Origin: Planctomycetaceae bacterium
GTDB lineage: Bacteria; Planctomycetota; Planctomycetia; Pirellulales; Pirellulaceae
Assembly (NCBI GenBank): GCA_020638995.1
Contig: JACKHM010000006.1
Coordinates: 266,786-330,785, forward strand
Direction of reading: 5' to 3'
Length of the DNA: 64,000 nt
The notes under the pieces are model-generated. The model made no database searches. It was not told the origin of the DNA and saw nothing but the letters and a program-made list of their open reading frames with translations. Below are positions 28,001 through 36,200 of the stretch, one piece after another. Position numbers and translations under genes: made by a program. Positions within the stretch are counted from its first letter, which is position 1. Every line of letters starts with the position of its first letter.

Positions 28001-29778
28001 CCATCTTCCATTTGATCCTGTCGAATTGCGAAACCCCGATTGAAGGCGAAGGGATTGGATCGCTGGGCCTGTTTGTACTGATAGCCCCACATCAACGATC
28101 GCGTTGCAACATCAACTGCGACCACTGCACCCGCCGAAGTTGGACAGACCATCACACCGTCAGAGTAGGACGGAGTTGCCCCCGCCAAGCGGCGCGTTAT
28201 GTCTTCGTCGATGGGAGAGCTTTCAACATGAGCCAGCTGTTGTGACCATTGGTGCTTCCCCGTCGCTGCGTCTAAGACTACAAGCTGGATATTGTCGCCC
28301 AATTCCGCGAGAGCGTATAAGTGACCTGACAGTGGCAATGGCGGCCCCAGAAAAAAAGCTCCCGCCAATTTTGGCTCGTCCAGACCCGTTTCTCCACCGA
28401 TCATCCAACGCAATGAACCTTGCCGCTTCAAGTCCAATGCGACGAGTTGATTGTGGCTTTTCGGGGAATCCTGACTACGAAATCTCAGCCCGCCGATTCC
28501 AGGACGAAAGGTGCCGCCCATTGGCATGGCGTAGTGAAGATCGTCCAGCATGTAGACCGCTTCGCCATCGCTGCTAACCTGACCATAGGGCACATCCTGC
28601 CACAACCGCTGGTCGCGTTTCTCACGGCGAGCCGCCAATTCGTCCCCGCCAGTTGCCGAACGATTCGTAAGTGAAACGTCGTCATAGGAGGCGCTCCACC
28701 ACGGATACTCCCACACTCTCTTACCCGTCTCAAAGTCGATTGCGAGTAGCCGTTCAGGCGTTCTCATCAGAATCACCTCGCCAACGGCGAGCGGCTGAAC
28801 GGCGGGTACGGGAGCTACACCCTGTTCGGTCTTGTCCAGCCGAATTTCCTCAATCAAACTCTCATCAGTCGGATCCGACGCGGTTGGCACACGCCAGCGA
28901 TAATTGGGCAGCGGTAGATCGCCCGAACTAGTGGCGTTGCGCGAAGCATCTCCGCGGTACATCAACCAGTTCGTCGCCTCCCGTGGGGCAGAAATCGACT
29001 TTCCGGCACGTTGGTTGGTCAGCCAAAGCTCGATTTGGGAATCGCTCGGTCGTTCAGCGAGATTTTCTTCACCAAATGGCAACGCGAAGCCGGGTGAGTG
29101 CGAACGAAGTGATTCGAGCGATTTCCGAGCCTTCTCGGGACGATTTGCCCGTGCCCAGCAAGCTGCCGAGAGCAGCGACAACTCGGGCTCGAAATTTCGG
29201 GTAGCGGTTGGCACTTCCTGGAGGCGTTCCAAACACATTGCCGCTGCTAAAGGATTACCTCGGTCGAGTTGAAGACGCCCCAAGAGAAGCGTTGCCTCGT
29301 AACCAGCATTCGTATGAAAGTATTTCCGTGTAACTTCCGTGAGCCGGTTGATATCACCGCTGGTAACCGCGAGGTGCAGTAGTTCCTTCGCGTCTGCTCC
29401 GAATTGCAGTTCGTAGAGTTCGCGTGCTGACTCAGGGAGTGAACCCAATAACCGTTCGGCTTCCCGCTTCAGGCTGGAGCTAACGACGACTGTATTGATC
29501 GAGCCGTAAAAGAAATCTTGCGCGATATCGTCGCCCAAGTCCTCACCAGTCTCCTCGGCGAGCAGCTCGCCTAACTGGAGGACTGCATCACCGAATCGAC
29601 GCTCCTCGATGGCCTGACTGGCTCGCACCAGCCGCTGTCGAAGTGGCCTTGGTGCCGAACGAAATGTTGACCCGAAACCGTCTTCCTGGGCGACCAGCAC
29701 GACAGGTGGGTACGCGAAGATTGCCATGAGCATCGAGGCGACAAGGCTGACTACGACACGTCCAGTGGCTGTATTCAT
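25060..29778 (-). CDS. Giant exported PQQ-propeller/TPR protein
   Basis: The 1572-residue protein begins with a signal peptide (VVVSLVASMLMAIFAYPPVVLVA). A helical TPR-like part follows (about 40-260). A first beta-propeller with PQQ-like WD blades covers about 270-780 (LMYRGDASRNAT, VWEYPWW, LVALDLKRQGSLRWMIG, GKHQWSQQL, LVTLDMNTGEPAWASPL). A TPR stretch follows (about 785-1100, DPWALARRGELFLYAGKSDE), and then a second propeller covers about 1120-1530 (NCVDPLTGKLAWSQAG, VLCIDRRDGRVLYSKED). No heme or PQQ-ligand residues are obvious, so this is likely a scaffold or polymer-binding protein rather than a dehydrogenase. It is a single-gene unit; the divergent gene is the HU-like gene 451 bp away. 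Confidence 0.85.
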   Translation of the reverse strand: MNTATGRVVVSLVASMLMAIFAYPPVVLVAQEDGFGSTFRSAPRPLRQRLVRASQAIEERRFGDAVLQLGELLAEETGEDLGDDIAQDFFYGSINTVVVSSSLKREAERLLGSLPESARELYELQFGADAKELLHLAVTSGDINRLTEVTRKYFHTNAGYEATLLLGRLQLDRGNPLAAAMCLERLQEVPTATRNFEPELSLLSAACWARANRPEKARKSLESLRSHSPGFALPFGEENLAERPSDSQIELWLTNQRAGKSISAPREATNWLMYRGDASRNATSSGDLPLPNYRWRVPTASDPTDESLIEEIRLDKTEQGVAPVPAVQPLAVGEVILMRTPERLLAIDFETGKRVWEYPWWSASYDDVSLTNRSATGGDELAARREKRDQRLWQDVPYGQVSSDGEAVYMLDDLHYAMPMGGTFRPGIGGLRFRSQDSPKSHNQLVALDLKRQGSLRWMIGGETGLDEPKLAGAFFLGPPLPLSGHLYALAELGDNIQLVVLDAATGKHQWSQQLAHVESSPIDEDITRRLAGATPSYSDGVMVCPTSAGAVVAVDVATRSLMWGYQYKQAQRSNPFAFNRGFAIRQDQMEDGWLDASVTLYDGAALVAPVDEDKFICLDLDMEKGKARWEVPRDDDLSDALYIGCIHQGRALVVCKHKLVTLDMNTGEPAWASPLELSQADSEMPSGRGFHSGDFYFLPTTKSSLLKISLADGQIVRRTPTPTPLGNLICYRDEVVSHAAGSVEAFYQISSLQRRVADRLQENADDPWALARRGELFLYAGKSDEALRVLRRAHELNPNDDAVRGLLVSTFLSAIRSDFAAHRDLSEQVQPLIDLPAQRAEFWRLTAAGYQELGELSRALDAYLALAEISQSLGGSDTSEPLMIEQDSNWTVRSDRWIQARLVELFESDDQAVRTQLTSHIAERAASREKRSLAELEHDLDHFGFHSACDPIRVAYVDRLVEANRLVEAELLLTPLRQSGDQEMAGEATSRLALLYKRAGESETAARFYEELGSRFSSTPCLGQRTGADLLAEAKSDPALKDEFGKRKGWPWGAAEVEESPAQSSSEVLSRLMTLPVHTDRGQSNGGVTFGFDTRFNAVIARDRSGKKLMEVSIERVRQNGLDQVHLLGKLGVVYFGADLIGVDMLPTTLARNEPVRWRIAVTSRTSDLERARQSHPPFDPLPRPLQTNLDDTGRAVSSLGPVSRQGVIYQRNRTLNCVDPLTGKLAWSQAGIEQGATISGDSDVVVVIPPGGNDTNVDEATIYRMTDGKVLGQRQLPAEASRWTLNERFILAWDTHDGRYRLYLRDIWDQRDVWSEDVSENAKATLTEDGMVAILDTNGRFVIHSLTGDRVLIRTRLERDEYLHSLRVVPSGDDYILFANIDPSQNHESSSTVRHAHPFNSPVATSRMYMIDRTTGRLRWPVPAYIDEHGFVLQQPSNTPALWFVRNVSNPQNVLAPDNVKQASVLCIDRRDGRVLYSKEDISTQVNEFNVVSNDSGTESTISLPGQSITIKFTDTPTPPTPPAQTGSASSMTSSGSVLANIAGSLFNALKQQTQAEGQGTPFDDESPKN

Positions 29779-30229
29779 TGAAAATCGGCTCTTTTCTTGT
29801 TAATTCACTTTTTCACCTTCAAGGGAACACGCGCACTGCCGTCGAAAGTCGCATGTCCAGGAATCCTGGAGGCAGGTTTAGGCGACTCCATGTTTTCTAG
29901 CGAGCCGGTGATCAATTCGTCCTAACCCTTTGTGAAAAAGAATCTTATTAAAATGGGTGGTCTGTGGCAAGTTTCCGTTTTTGCACTCAAGCATACGTGG
30001 GAAATTGAGAAATCGGCTTCGGTCTGCAGGACGATTGTGGAAGCTGCTGAGCTCCGCAGCGACGTCAGAACGTCGGCAGGCATAAAGATTTTGGCGGTTT
30101 TTGCGGCGTTTTGCCGCTTGGCCTGCTTGCAATTTTGCTTCGAATGCTTCTAATCATCGCGTTCTGAGCGTAAACAGACGTATGTGGTCCTATAACTCAG
30201 GTAAACCTTACTAAGGAGGGTAAACCGCC
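29779..30229. other. Divergent intergenic region upstream of the PQQ/TPR and HU-like genes
   Basis: This 451-bp stretch separates two divergent genes and must hold both promoters. The hexamer GTAAAC occurs three times on the HU side (30170-30175, 30201-30206, 30220-30225); the last two are part of an 8-bp direct repeat GGTAAACC (30200-30207 and 30219-30226) that brackets the ribosome-binding site. A TATAAC box at 30191-30196 could be a -10 element, but I see no convincing -35. No gene or RNA gene is seen. Confidence 0.45.
30213..30220 (+). promoter_or_regulatory. Strong ribosome-binding site of the HU-like gene
   Basis: AAGGAGGG ends 9 nt before the ATG at 30230. It is one of the best Shine-Dalgarno matches in the window, in line with high expression of HU-type proteins. 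It lies between two copies of GGTAAACC, and CCTTACTAAGG around it could form a weak 4-bp hairpin. Confidence 0.8.
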
Positions 30230-30550
30230 ATGGCAAAAGTGGCAGCCACGAAACCGCCCACAAAGACTGAAATCCTCACCAACATCGCCGAAACCACCGG
30301 CCTGACAAAGAAGCAGGTCCAGGCAGTCTTCGACGCGATGACGGATGAGATTGGCAAGGCCGTTGGCAAGAAAGGCCCCGGTGCTTTCACAATTCCAGGA
30401 TTGTGCAAGATCGTGCGTCAGAACAAGCCAGCTCTGCCGCGACGCGAAGTCCGCAACCCAGCGACTGGCGAAATGGTCTGGGCTGCACCAAAGCCAGCAC
30501 GCAATGTCGTTAAAGTGCGACCGTTGAAGGCCCTAAAGGACATGGTCTAA
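30230..30550 (+). CDS. HU family DNA-binding protein
   Basis: The 106-residue protein has the HU/IHF layout: an N-terminal helical part (KTEILTNIAETTGLTKKQVQ, then FDAMTDEIGKA), the GAFTIPGLCKIV strand, and the beta-arm region RREVRNPATGEMVWAAPKP, ending with VVKVRPLKALKDMV. An extra Lys/Pro-rich start (MAKVAATKPPTK) precedes the usual HU beginning. It should bend and compact DNA as a dimer. The gene has a strong ribosome-binding site and an intrinsic terminator 34 bp after its stop, so it is a single-gene unit. The long arm and the extension are common in planctomycete HU homologues, to my knowledge. Confidence 0.93.
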   Translation: MAKVAATKPPTKTEILTNIAETTGLTKKQVQAVFDAMTDEIGKAVGKKGPGAFTIPGLCKIVRQNKPALPRREVRNPATGEMVWAAPKPARNVVKVRPLKALKDMV

Positions 30551-30584
30551 GCTCGCGTCTCTATCGCTTGCGTTAAGCCTCTTA

Positions 30585-30621
30585 AACCACTCGATTCACC
30601 TCGGATCGAGTGGTTTTTTTT
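30585..30621 (+). terminator. Intrinsic terminator of the HU-like gene
   Basis: An 11-bp stem (AACCACTCGAT, 30585-30595, paired with ATCGAGTGGTT, 30605-30615) with a 9-nt loop is followed directly by a run of T (30614-30621). It stands 34 bp after the HU stop codon. This is a textbook factor-independent terminator. Confidence 0.9.
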
Positions 30622-30663
30622 GTGCAAATGGAATGCGGCGATCGGGACATGAGTTCGCAGTCC

Positions 30664-30704
30664 AAAAAAGCAGGACGGCTCCGCATCGCGCCAGAGCCAT
30701 CCTG
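30664..30704 (-). terminator. Intrinsic terminator of the Gfo/Idh/MocA gene
   Basis: Read on the minus strand, an 11-bp stem (30704-30694 with 30681-30671, one G-U pair) closes a 12-nt loop and is followed by a run of six T (30669-30664). It lies 44 bp after the oxidoreductase stop codon and points towards the HU terminator, so this convergent interval carries one dedicated terminator per direction. Confidence 0.85.
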
Positions 30705-30726
30705 TTCCAACTAACCTCGGGGCAAT

Positions 30727-30760
30727 ATCTCTAAATAACCTTGATCTCTAAATAACCTTG
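30727..30760. repeat. 17-bp perfect tandem duplication across a stop codon
   Basis: The unit ATCTCTAAATAACCTTG occurs twice back to back (30727-30743 and 30744-30760). On the minus strand each copy encodes Lys-Val-Ile-stop. The first copy met by the ribosome supplies the oxidoreductase stop (30748-30750) and the second repeats it downstream. Confidence 0.85.
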
Positions 30761-32103
30761 GTTTTGCCGGGGACTGGAATGGGATACAGTCCGTTCTCAT
30801 CCGGTTGAACCGGAGCTTGGTCATCCATCGACTTGAAGGCGTCGAAATCGGCGAGAGCTTTCTCGGAGTTGATCGCGTCATCCCACTTGATGACCTTGCC
30901 TGAGTAAGTTGCATCGCGACCTAAGATCGCCGTCATGGTGCTCTTCGCACCATATTCGCCTTCGTTCGGCGTCTCACCGCGACGAAGTGCTGCGAACAAG
31001 TCGTAATGCTCAACCTGATGGCCGTCACCCTTGCCGTCGTGGCTCCAAATTAGTTCGTGTTTGGAGTTATAGATCTTACCACTGAGGTCCGCGTATCCCT
31101 TCGTACCATGAGCATGTTCGGAAACATTACTCCAGCAGTCTTTGATGTGACGGCATTGGCTGATCATCTTGACACCGTTTTCATAGGTGTACTCACAGAA
31201 GTGATGATCAAAGATCTGGCCGTGGTCGATACCGTTTCGGACTTCTCGACCGCCCATACCATTGCACTCAACCGGATATCCTTGGAGCAACCAATTACTT
31301 ACGTCCAAGTTATGTATGTGCTGTTCGTTAATATGGTCACCGCATAGCCAATTGAAGTAGTACCAGTTTCGCATCTGGTATTCCAACTCAGTTTGTCCAT
31401 CCTGACGCCCCCGAACCCAAACTCCGCCACCGTTCCAGTAGACGCGGGTCATTACGAGGTCGCCGATCGCTCCGTCCCAAATCTTTTGAACTGTCTCCAG
31501 GTAGCGATCTTCGTGATGTCGCTGTAGTCCGACAGCAACGGCGAGATTCTTCTTCTTCGCTTCCTCATTCGCGGCCAGCACCCGTCTTACGCCTGCCGCA
31601 TCGGTTGCCACAGGCTTTTCCATGAAAACATGTTTGCCGGCATTGACGGCGTACTCGAAATGCAGGGGGCGAAAGCCCGGCGATGTTGCCAAGATCACTA
31701 AATCGATGTCCGAGTCTATGACGTTTTTGTAGGCATCAAAGCCGACGAACTGTCGATCTTTGGGCACATCAGCATGGTTACCATGTTGGCCTTTTACTGT
31801 TCGGTAGCAAGCCTGCAGGCGGTCGGCGAAAGCATCTCCCATGGCAACAAGTTTAACTTCGCCGTTTGGGTTGATGTCCGTCTTTGTCATCGTATTTAAT
31901 GCCTGCACCGCAGCACCGGTACCGCGACCACCGCAGCCTACTAGACCGATCTTGATGGTATCGCTGCCGAACGCATGTGCCGCGCGGGCAATACTCAGCT
32001 TGCCGCCGACGACCGCTCCGCCGGCCACAAGCATTGACGATTTCTTGATAAAGTCGCGTCTCGACGTTGAATCTTTCTTTGCCGGCTTTTTTGTATCAGT
32101 CAT
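30748..32103 (-). CDS. Tat-exported Gfo/Idh/MocA family oxidoreductase
   Basis: The 451-residue protein starts with a twin-arginine signal (TSRRDFIKKSSMLVAGGAVV, then an AAHA cleavage site near residue 45). The Rossmann part begins IKIGLVGCGGRGTGAAV, and the family EKP motif is GKHVFMEKPVATDA; the C-terminal alpha/beta domain follows with WNGGGVWVRGRQ and WLCGDHINEQHIHNLDVSNW. Such enzymes oxidise or reduce sugars or polyols with NAD(P), and the folded-export route suggests the cofactor is bound before export. A good Shine-Dalgarno (AAGGAG) precedes the ATG. It has its own terminator. Substrate is unknown; planctomycetes encode many paralogues of this type. Confidence 0.93.
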   Translation of the reverse strand: MTDTKKPAKKDSTSRRDFIKKSSMLVAGGAVVGGKLSIARAAHAFGSDTIKIGLVGCGGRGTGAAVQALNTMTKTDINPNGEVKLVAMGDAFADRLQACYRTVKGQHGNHADVPKDRQFVGFDAYKNVIDSDIDLVILATSPGFRPLHFEYAVNAGKHVFMEKPVATDAAGVRRVLAANEEAKKKNLAVAVGLQRHHEDRYLETVQKIWDGAIGDLVMTRVYWNGGGVWVRGRQDGQTELEYQMRNWYYFNWLCGDHINEQHIHNLDVSNWLLQGYPVECNGMGGREVRNGIDHGQIFDHHFCEYTYENGVKMISQCRHIKDCWSNVSEHAHGTKGYADLSGKIYNSKHELIWSHDGKGDGHQVEHYDLFAALRRGETPNEGEYGAKSTMTAILGRDATYSGKVIKWDDAINSEKALADFDAFKSMDDQAPVQPDENGLYPIPVPGKTKVI

Positions 32104-32424
32104 ACCTGACTCCTTAACGGGGGTTGCACAAGGCGTTTGGTGTGAAAGCGCCTGTCGATTTAATTGACATCAAGCTAGAAGCGGAAACTAGCATAACTGG
32201 GTGTCGAGCCTGTTTCAATCATTGCCGCATCGCATGGGCAGGCAAATTGCAAGATTGCAACCGGTTGGGAGGGGTAATGTGGAAAGAAGCATCAGTTTTA
32301 GACTTCCCGCCTTACGTCGATTGGAGTGCCTCCAGTTGAACTTGAAGTCTCGCTTGGGCTAATTACCTTAGAACTTACGGGGTGAAAGTCTCTTCTGTTC
32401 GCGAATCTCTGAGCGAGTCAATCG
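32104..32424. other. Divergent intergenic region, no gene seen
   Basis: This 321-bp stretch lies between the starts of the oxidoreductase gene (minus) and the small exported coiled-coil gene (plus) and must contain both promoters. Apart from the AAGGAG ribosome-binding site of the oxidoreductase I see no motif, repeat or RNA gene. Confidence 0.5.
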
Positions 32425-32910
32425 ATGAAAGCCATTCAGCTGCCATTTATCACCATGGCTGTCGCAAGCTGCGCCGCCGCGGTCTGTTTTGCTGAAGACC
32501 AGCCCGCCGTCGAAGAATTGCCCGCCACCGCATCCCAAGCCTGTTGCGGTCCGATCGTGACTTATCGCAAGGTGTACCTCAACGAGACCTTGCCCCAACT
32601 GGGTTCGCGTCTGTACGACAATGTCGATTACGAACTGAAAATCCGCGCTCTCACCCGCGACATTAACGTCGCCGAGGCGGAACTTGCGGTGGAACGAGAC
32701 CGCGAGCGAGTTTATGACCGGTACTTCTCTAAATCGACTGCGCTCTACCTGACCCGCCAAGAGACGAAGCTTTCGATTGTGAGACTTGAGGAGCAGTTGA
32801 AGCTCCTTCGACAGCAGAAACTATTGGCTCTGCGGCATCGAAATGACCAAATCAGGTATCGGGAGCTTCTGCTCGAAGCAGGGACGGCGCGGCTATTCCT
32901 GACCAAATAG
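32425..32910 (+). CDS. Small exported coiled-coil protein of unknown function
   Basis: The 161-residue product has a signal peptide (MKAIQLPFITMAVASCAAAV, cleaved near CFA-ED). The mature part contains a Cys pair (ASQACCGPIV) near its start and a long heptad-like helix (about 80-150, rich in Leu, Arg, Glu and Gln; TKLSIVRLEEQLKLLRQQK). I do not recognise a family. The single Cys pair suggests a lipid-free periplasmic or surface coiled-coil protein that might form disulfides. It stands alone: divergent from the oxidoreductase gene and 387 bp before the next gene. The clear signal peptide and codon pattern support a real gene. Confidence 0.7.
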   Translation: MKAIQLPFITMAVASCAAAVCFAEDQPAVEELPATASQACCGPIVTYRKVYLNETLPQLGSRLYDNVDYELKIRALTRDINVAEAELAVERDRERVYDRYFSKSTALYLTRQETKLSIVRLEEQLKLLRQQKLLALRHRNDQIRYRELLLEAGTARLFLTK

Positions 32911-33297
32911 TCATCCTCAGCCTCGCGAACGCGTCGGGCGTCAAAGCACACTACTTCAAGTCACCTGACGCGATCAGACGCAAGATGCCGGCTGTGCGTT
33001 CGTGCCAGCCGCCTTCGCTTTGGGCTGCGATCTACGAACGGCGGATGGACCGCCAATCCGAGCGTCCAACGCCGTCTCGCCAGCCGCTGTTCTGAGTTGG
33101 ATCGGAATTCGGCCCTTTAGAAATGCCCCCTCTGGTCTCTCGCGCGACGTTGCAGCAGAATCTTTTTTGGTTTTATGCCATAAAGACTATTGACTTTGTG
33201 ACGGCGACACTTGAGATTATTAGCCTACCCGTAAACAGGGTAGCTTTGCGCGAAAATACCAACTTCGGTTGCTGTGATTATTTTTCCGGGAGATCCG
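32911..33297. other. Intergenic region before the Calx-beta/RTX surface protein
   Basis: No gene is seen. A small inverted repeat lies in the presumed 5' untranslated region: CTACCC (33225-33230) and GGGTAG (33238-33243) around GTAAACA. A Shine-Dalgarno GGGAG (33288-33292) precedes the ATG at 33298. TTGACT at 33190-33195 could be a -35 element, but the matching -10 is poor. Confidence 0.45.
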
Positions 33298-36200
33298 ATG
33301 ATGTCGTTTGCTGCTCCTTCCTCCATCCGTAAAGATCTTCGCAAAAAGACTCGCAATTCGCGTTCTCGTCTGAACAAGCGGCACTACTTTTTCGAAGCTT
33401 TGGAAGAACGCTTGAACCTATCGTTGATGTTCATGGAAGTGGAGCCCAACCAAAGCGCGACACCGGGAGATTTCGATGGCGGAATCCTCGCTGCTCAGAA
33501 TGTTGCACATCCTGGCCTGACGGACGGAGTGGTCGACAGTGTGACGATGGCGACTACAACGGGACTCGACGCAGACTTTTTCCAATTCAGGGCCGTGGTT
33601 ACTGGCGAAGTCCATGTGGCTGTGATTAATCGTGGAGGTGATCCCGGCGGCGATGGAGGGACGGATTACTTAGACGTCCGTGTATTCCGCGAAAGCCCTC
33701 TTAACAGGGACGACACCGCCGATGGAGCCGTTGGCTTGGCAAACCAGTTATTCCAAAACCAAATGTACAGCGGGGACTTTAGTGCCTCAGCAGATGAACT
33801 GTTCTACGTCCGCGTCGTGGGTGATGCGGTCGACGACGACGCGAATTACGAACTTCGTATCTGGAATACCGAAACTACAGACAGCTTCGGCGCGGACAAT
33901 AATTCGGCAGGAAACGCCGAGGTGCTTGGAACGGTCGATAACACGAGCGGTCTCACCGCGGCTGGTACGATCACCCAGCCGGATCGAGACTTCTATGAAT
34001 TCGACGTAGACGATGCTGGCCGCGTCAGCGTGACGCTCAATATGCCCGACGGCACGGGATATCCATTTGGCCCGGGTGGAAATCAACCGACTAACTTGGG
34101 AGTTCGCGTACGCGACGCCGGCGGTACCATTATTGCGACCAGCAACGGCACGGCTGGGGACGTGGACGTCGCATCATTCGACGTGGATGCACTGAACGTG
34201 GGCAACACTTACTACGTCGAGGTATACAGCGGCAGTTTCGGACAGGTGAATTCCTACGACCTGGACATCAGCATCGTCGGTGCGCCGGAGGGTCGTGTAA
34301 CGGGCTACGTATTCGAGGATTTCAACCAAAACACGTTCCGCGATCCGATGGAGTTGGCGCTTCAGTACTTCAACGTGAACATCGACATCGATGATGACGG
34401 CGGTCCAGATCTCACCGCAATGACCGATGCCAATGGCTACTACAAGTTCGAAAACTTGCCTTTCGGAACTCATCGAATCTCACTCGAGCCGCAACCTGGA
34501 TTTCATAATGTCTACCCGGCGGAGCCCAATAGCTCGTACGTGGTTTCGATTAATGCGGACAACCTAAATTCAGACCACATCGATTTCGCGACGGTCGAAG
34601 CCGACTTTGGCGATGCGCCCAATTCTTACCTGACGCTGCTTGTCGATGATGGCCCCCGTCACACCAATCGCGGTCCGATGCTCGGAAGTGAGCGCGATCC
34701 GGAATCCGACGGTTTCGATTCGATGGCTGATGGCGACAACTCAAGTAACACTGACGATGAAGACGGCGTTACTTTCACGAGCCCAATCATTCAGGGAACG
34801 CTCGCCACGGTGGACGTTGAGGCGTCAGGTGATGGACTCCTGAATGCTTGGATTGATTTCAACGGCAATGGCGCGTTCGAGATGTCGGAGCAGATTTTTA
34901 CCAACGAGCCCGTTACTGCCACGACGAACAGCTTGATGTACACCGTTCCCGGGACAGTCGTCGCTGGGCCAAGCTATGCTCGATTCAGACTTAGCACCGC
35001 AGCCAACCTCAAACCCTTTGGTCCGGCTCCAGACGGTGAAGTAGAAGACTACGTGGTCGACATCCTTCAGAATACGATCGGGATCAGCAATGTTTCGATG
35101 AGCGAAGGGGATTCGGGGACAACCACATTCACCTTTACGGTTACGCTCAGTGCTGCCAGCACGTCCGATATTTCAATCAATTTCGCCACTGCCGATGATC
35201 TCGCAGAAGACGAGAACGGCGATAACGACTACCAAAGTAACACAGGAAGTTTAACCTTTGATTCATCGCTCGGAGAAACCGTGAAGACGATTGATGTCTT
35301 GGTCAATGGCGATGGCATCGGCGAACCCGATGAGACCTTTTTCGTGAATCTATCCGGGCTAACCGGAAACGCCGTGTTTAGCAACTCGCAGGGAGTCGGT
35401 ACGATCATCAATGACGACTCCGGCCTTTCGATCGTCACGACAGCATCTTCCGATCAGGCCGAGGGCGATTCGGGAAATAAATCCTTCACTTTCAATATCA
35501 ATCGCATCGGCTCTACTGCGGGTACAACGTCAGTCAACTACTCGGTGGCAGGAAGCGGCACGTACCCTACGGACGCTGCCGATTTTTCGGGATCGACCAG
35601 CGGAACCGTGACCTTCAATCCGACGGTTGCAACAATACCCGTTACGATTTCGGTGGTCGGGGATCGAGACGTCGAAGAGGACGAAACATTCACAGTGATG
35701 CTGAGCGGGGCGACAAACGGTGCCGTCATTGTCGGACCTACGGCGCAAGGAGTCATCCGGAATGACGATGCCGACCTATCGATAGCGGCATTAGACGCGA
35801 GTAAGGACGAAGGCAACTCGGGTACTACTCCTGCGACGGACTTTACATTCCAAGTGACTCGAACTGGTGACATAAGTGGAGCTACCAGCGTTAACTATGC
35901 TGTCACTGCCTCGGGAACGAATCCCGTTGATGGAACTGACTTCGAGGGAGGCTCGCTACCCACGGGCGTCGCCAATTTCCTAGCAAATGAGTCCGCGGTA
36001 ACGATCACAATTCCCGTCAACGGTGATACAGTCGCTGAGGCCGACGAGGAATTTACCGTGACGCTGTCTTTACCCGCGGGAAATGAGGACATCGTCACCA
36101 GTTCGGCAACCGGCACAATTCAGAACGATGATGGCGCTTCTCAAGTTTCGATCACCGCGCCTGCAGCAACCTCGGAAGGAAATACAGGTACGACGCTGTT

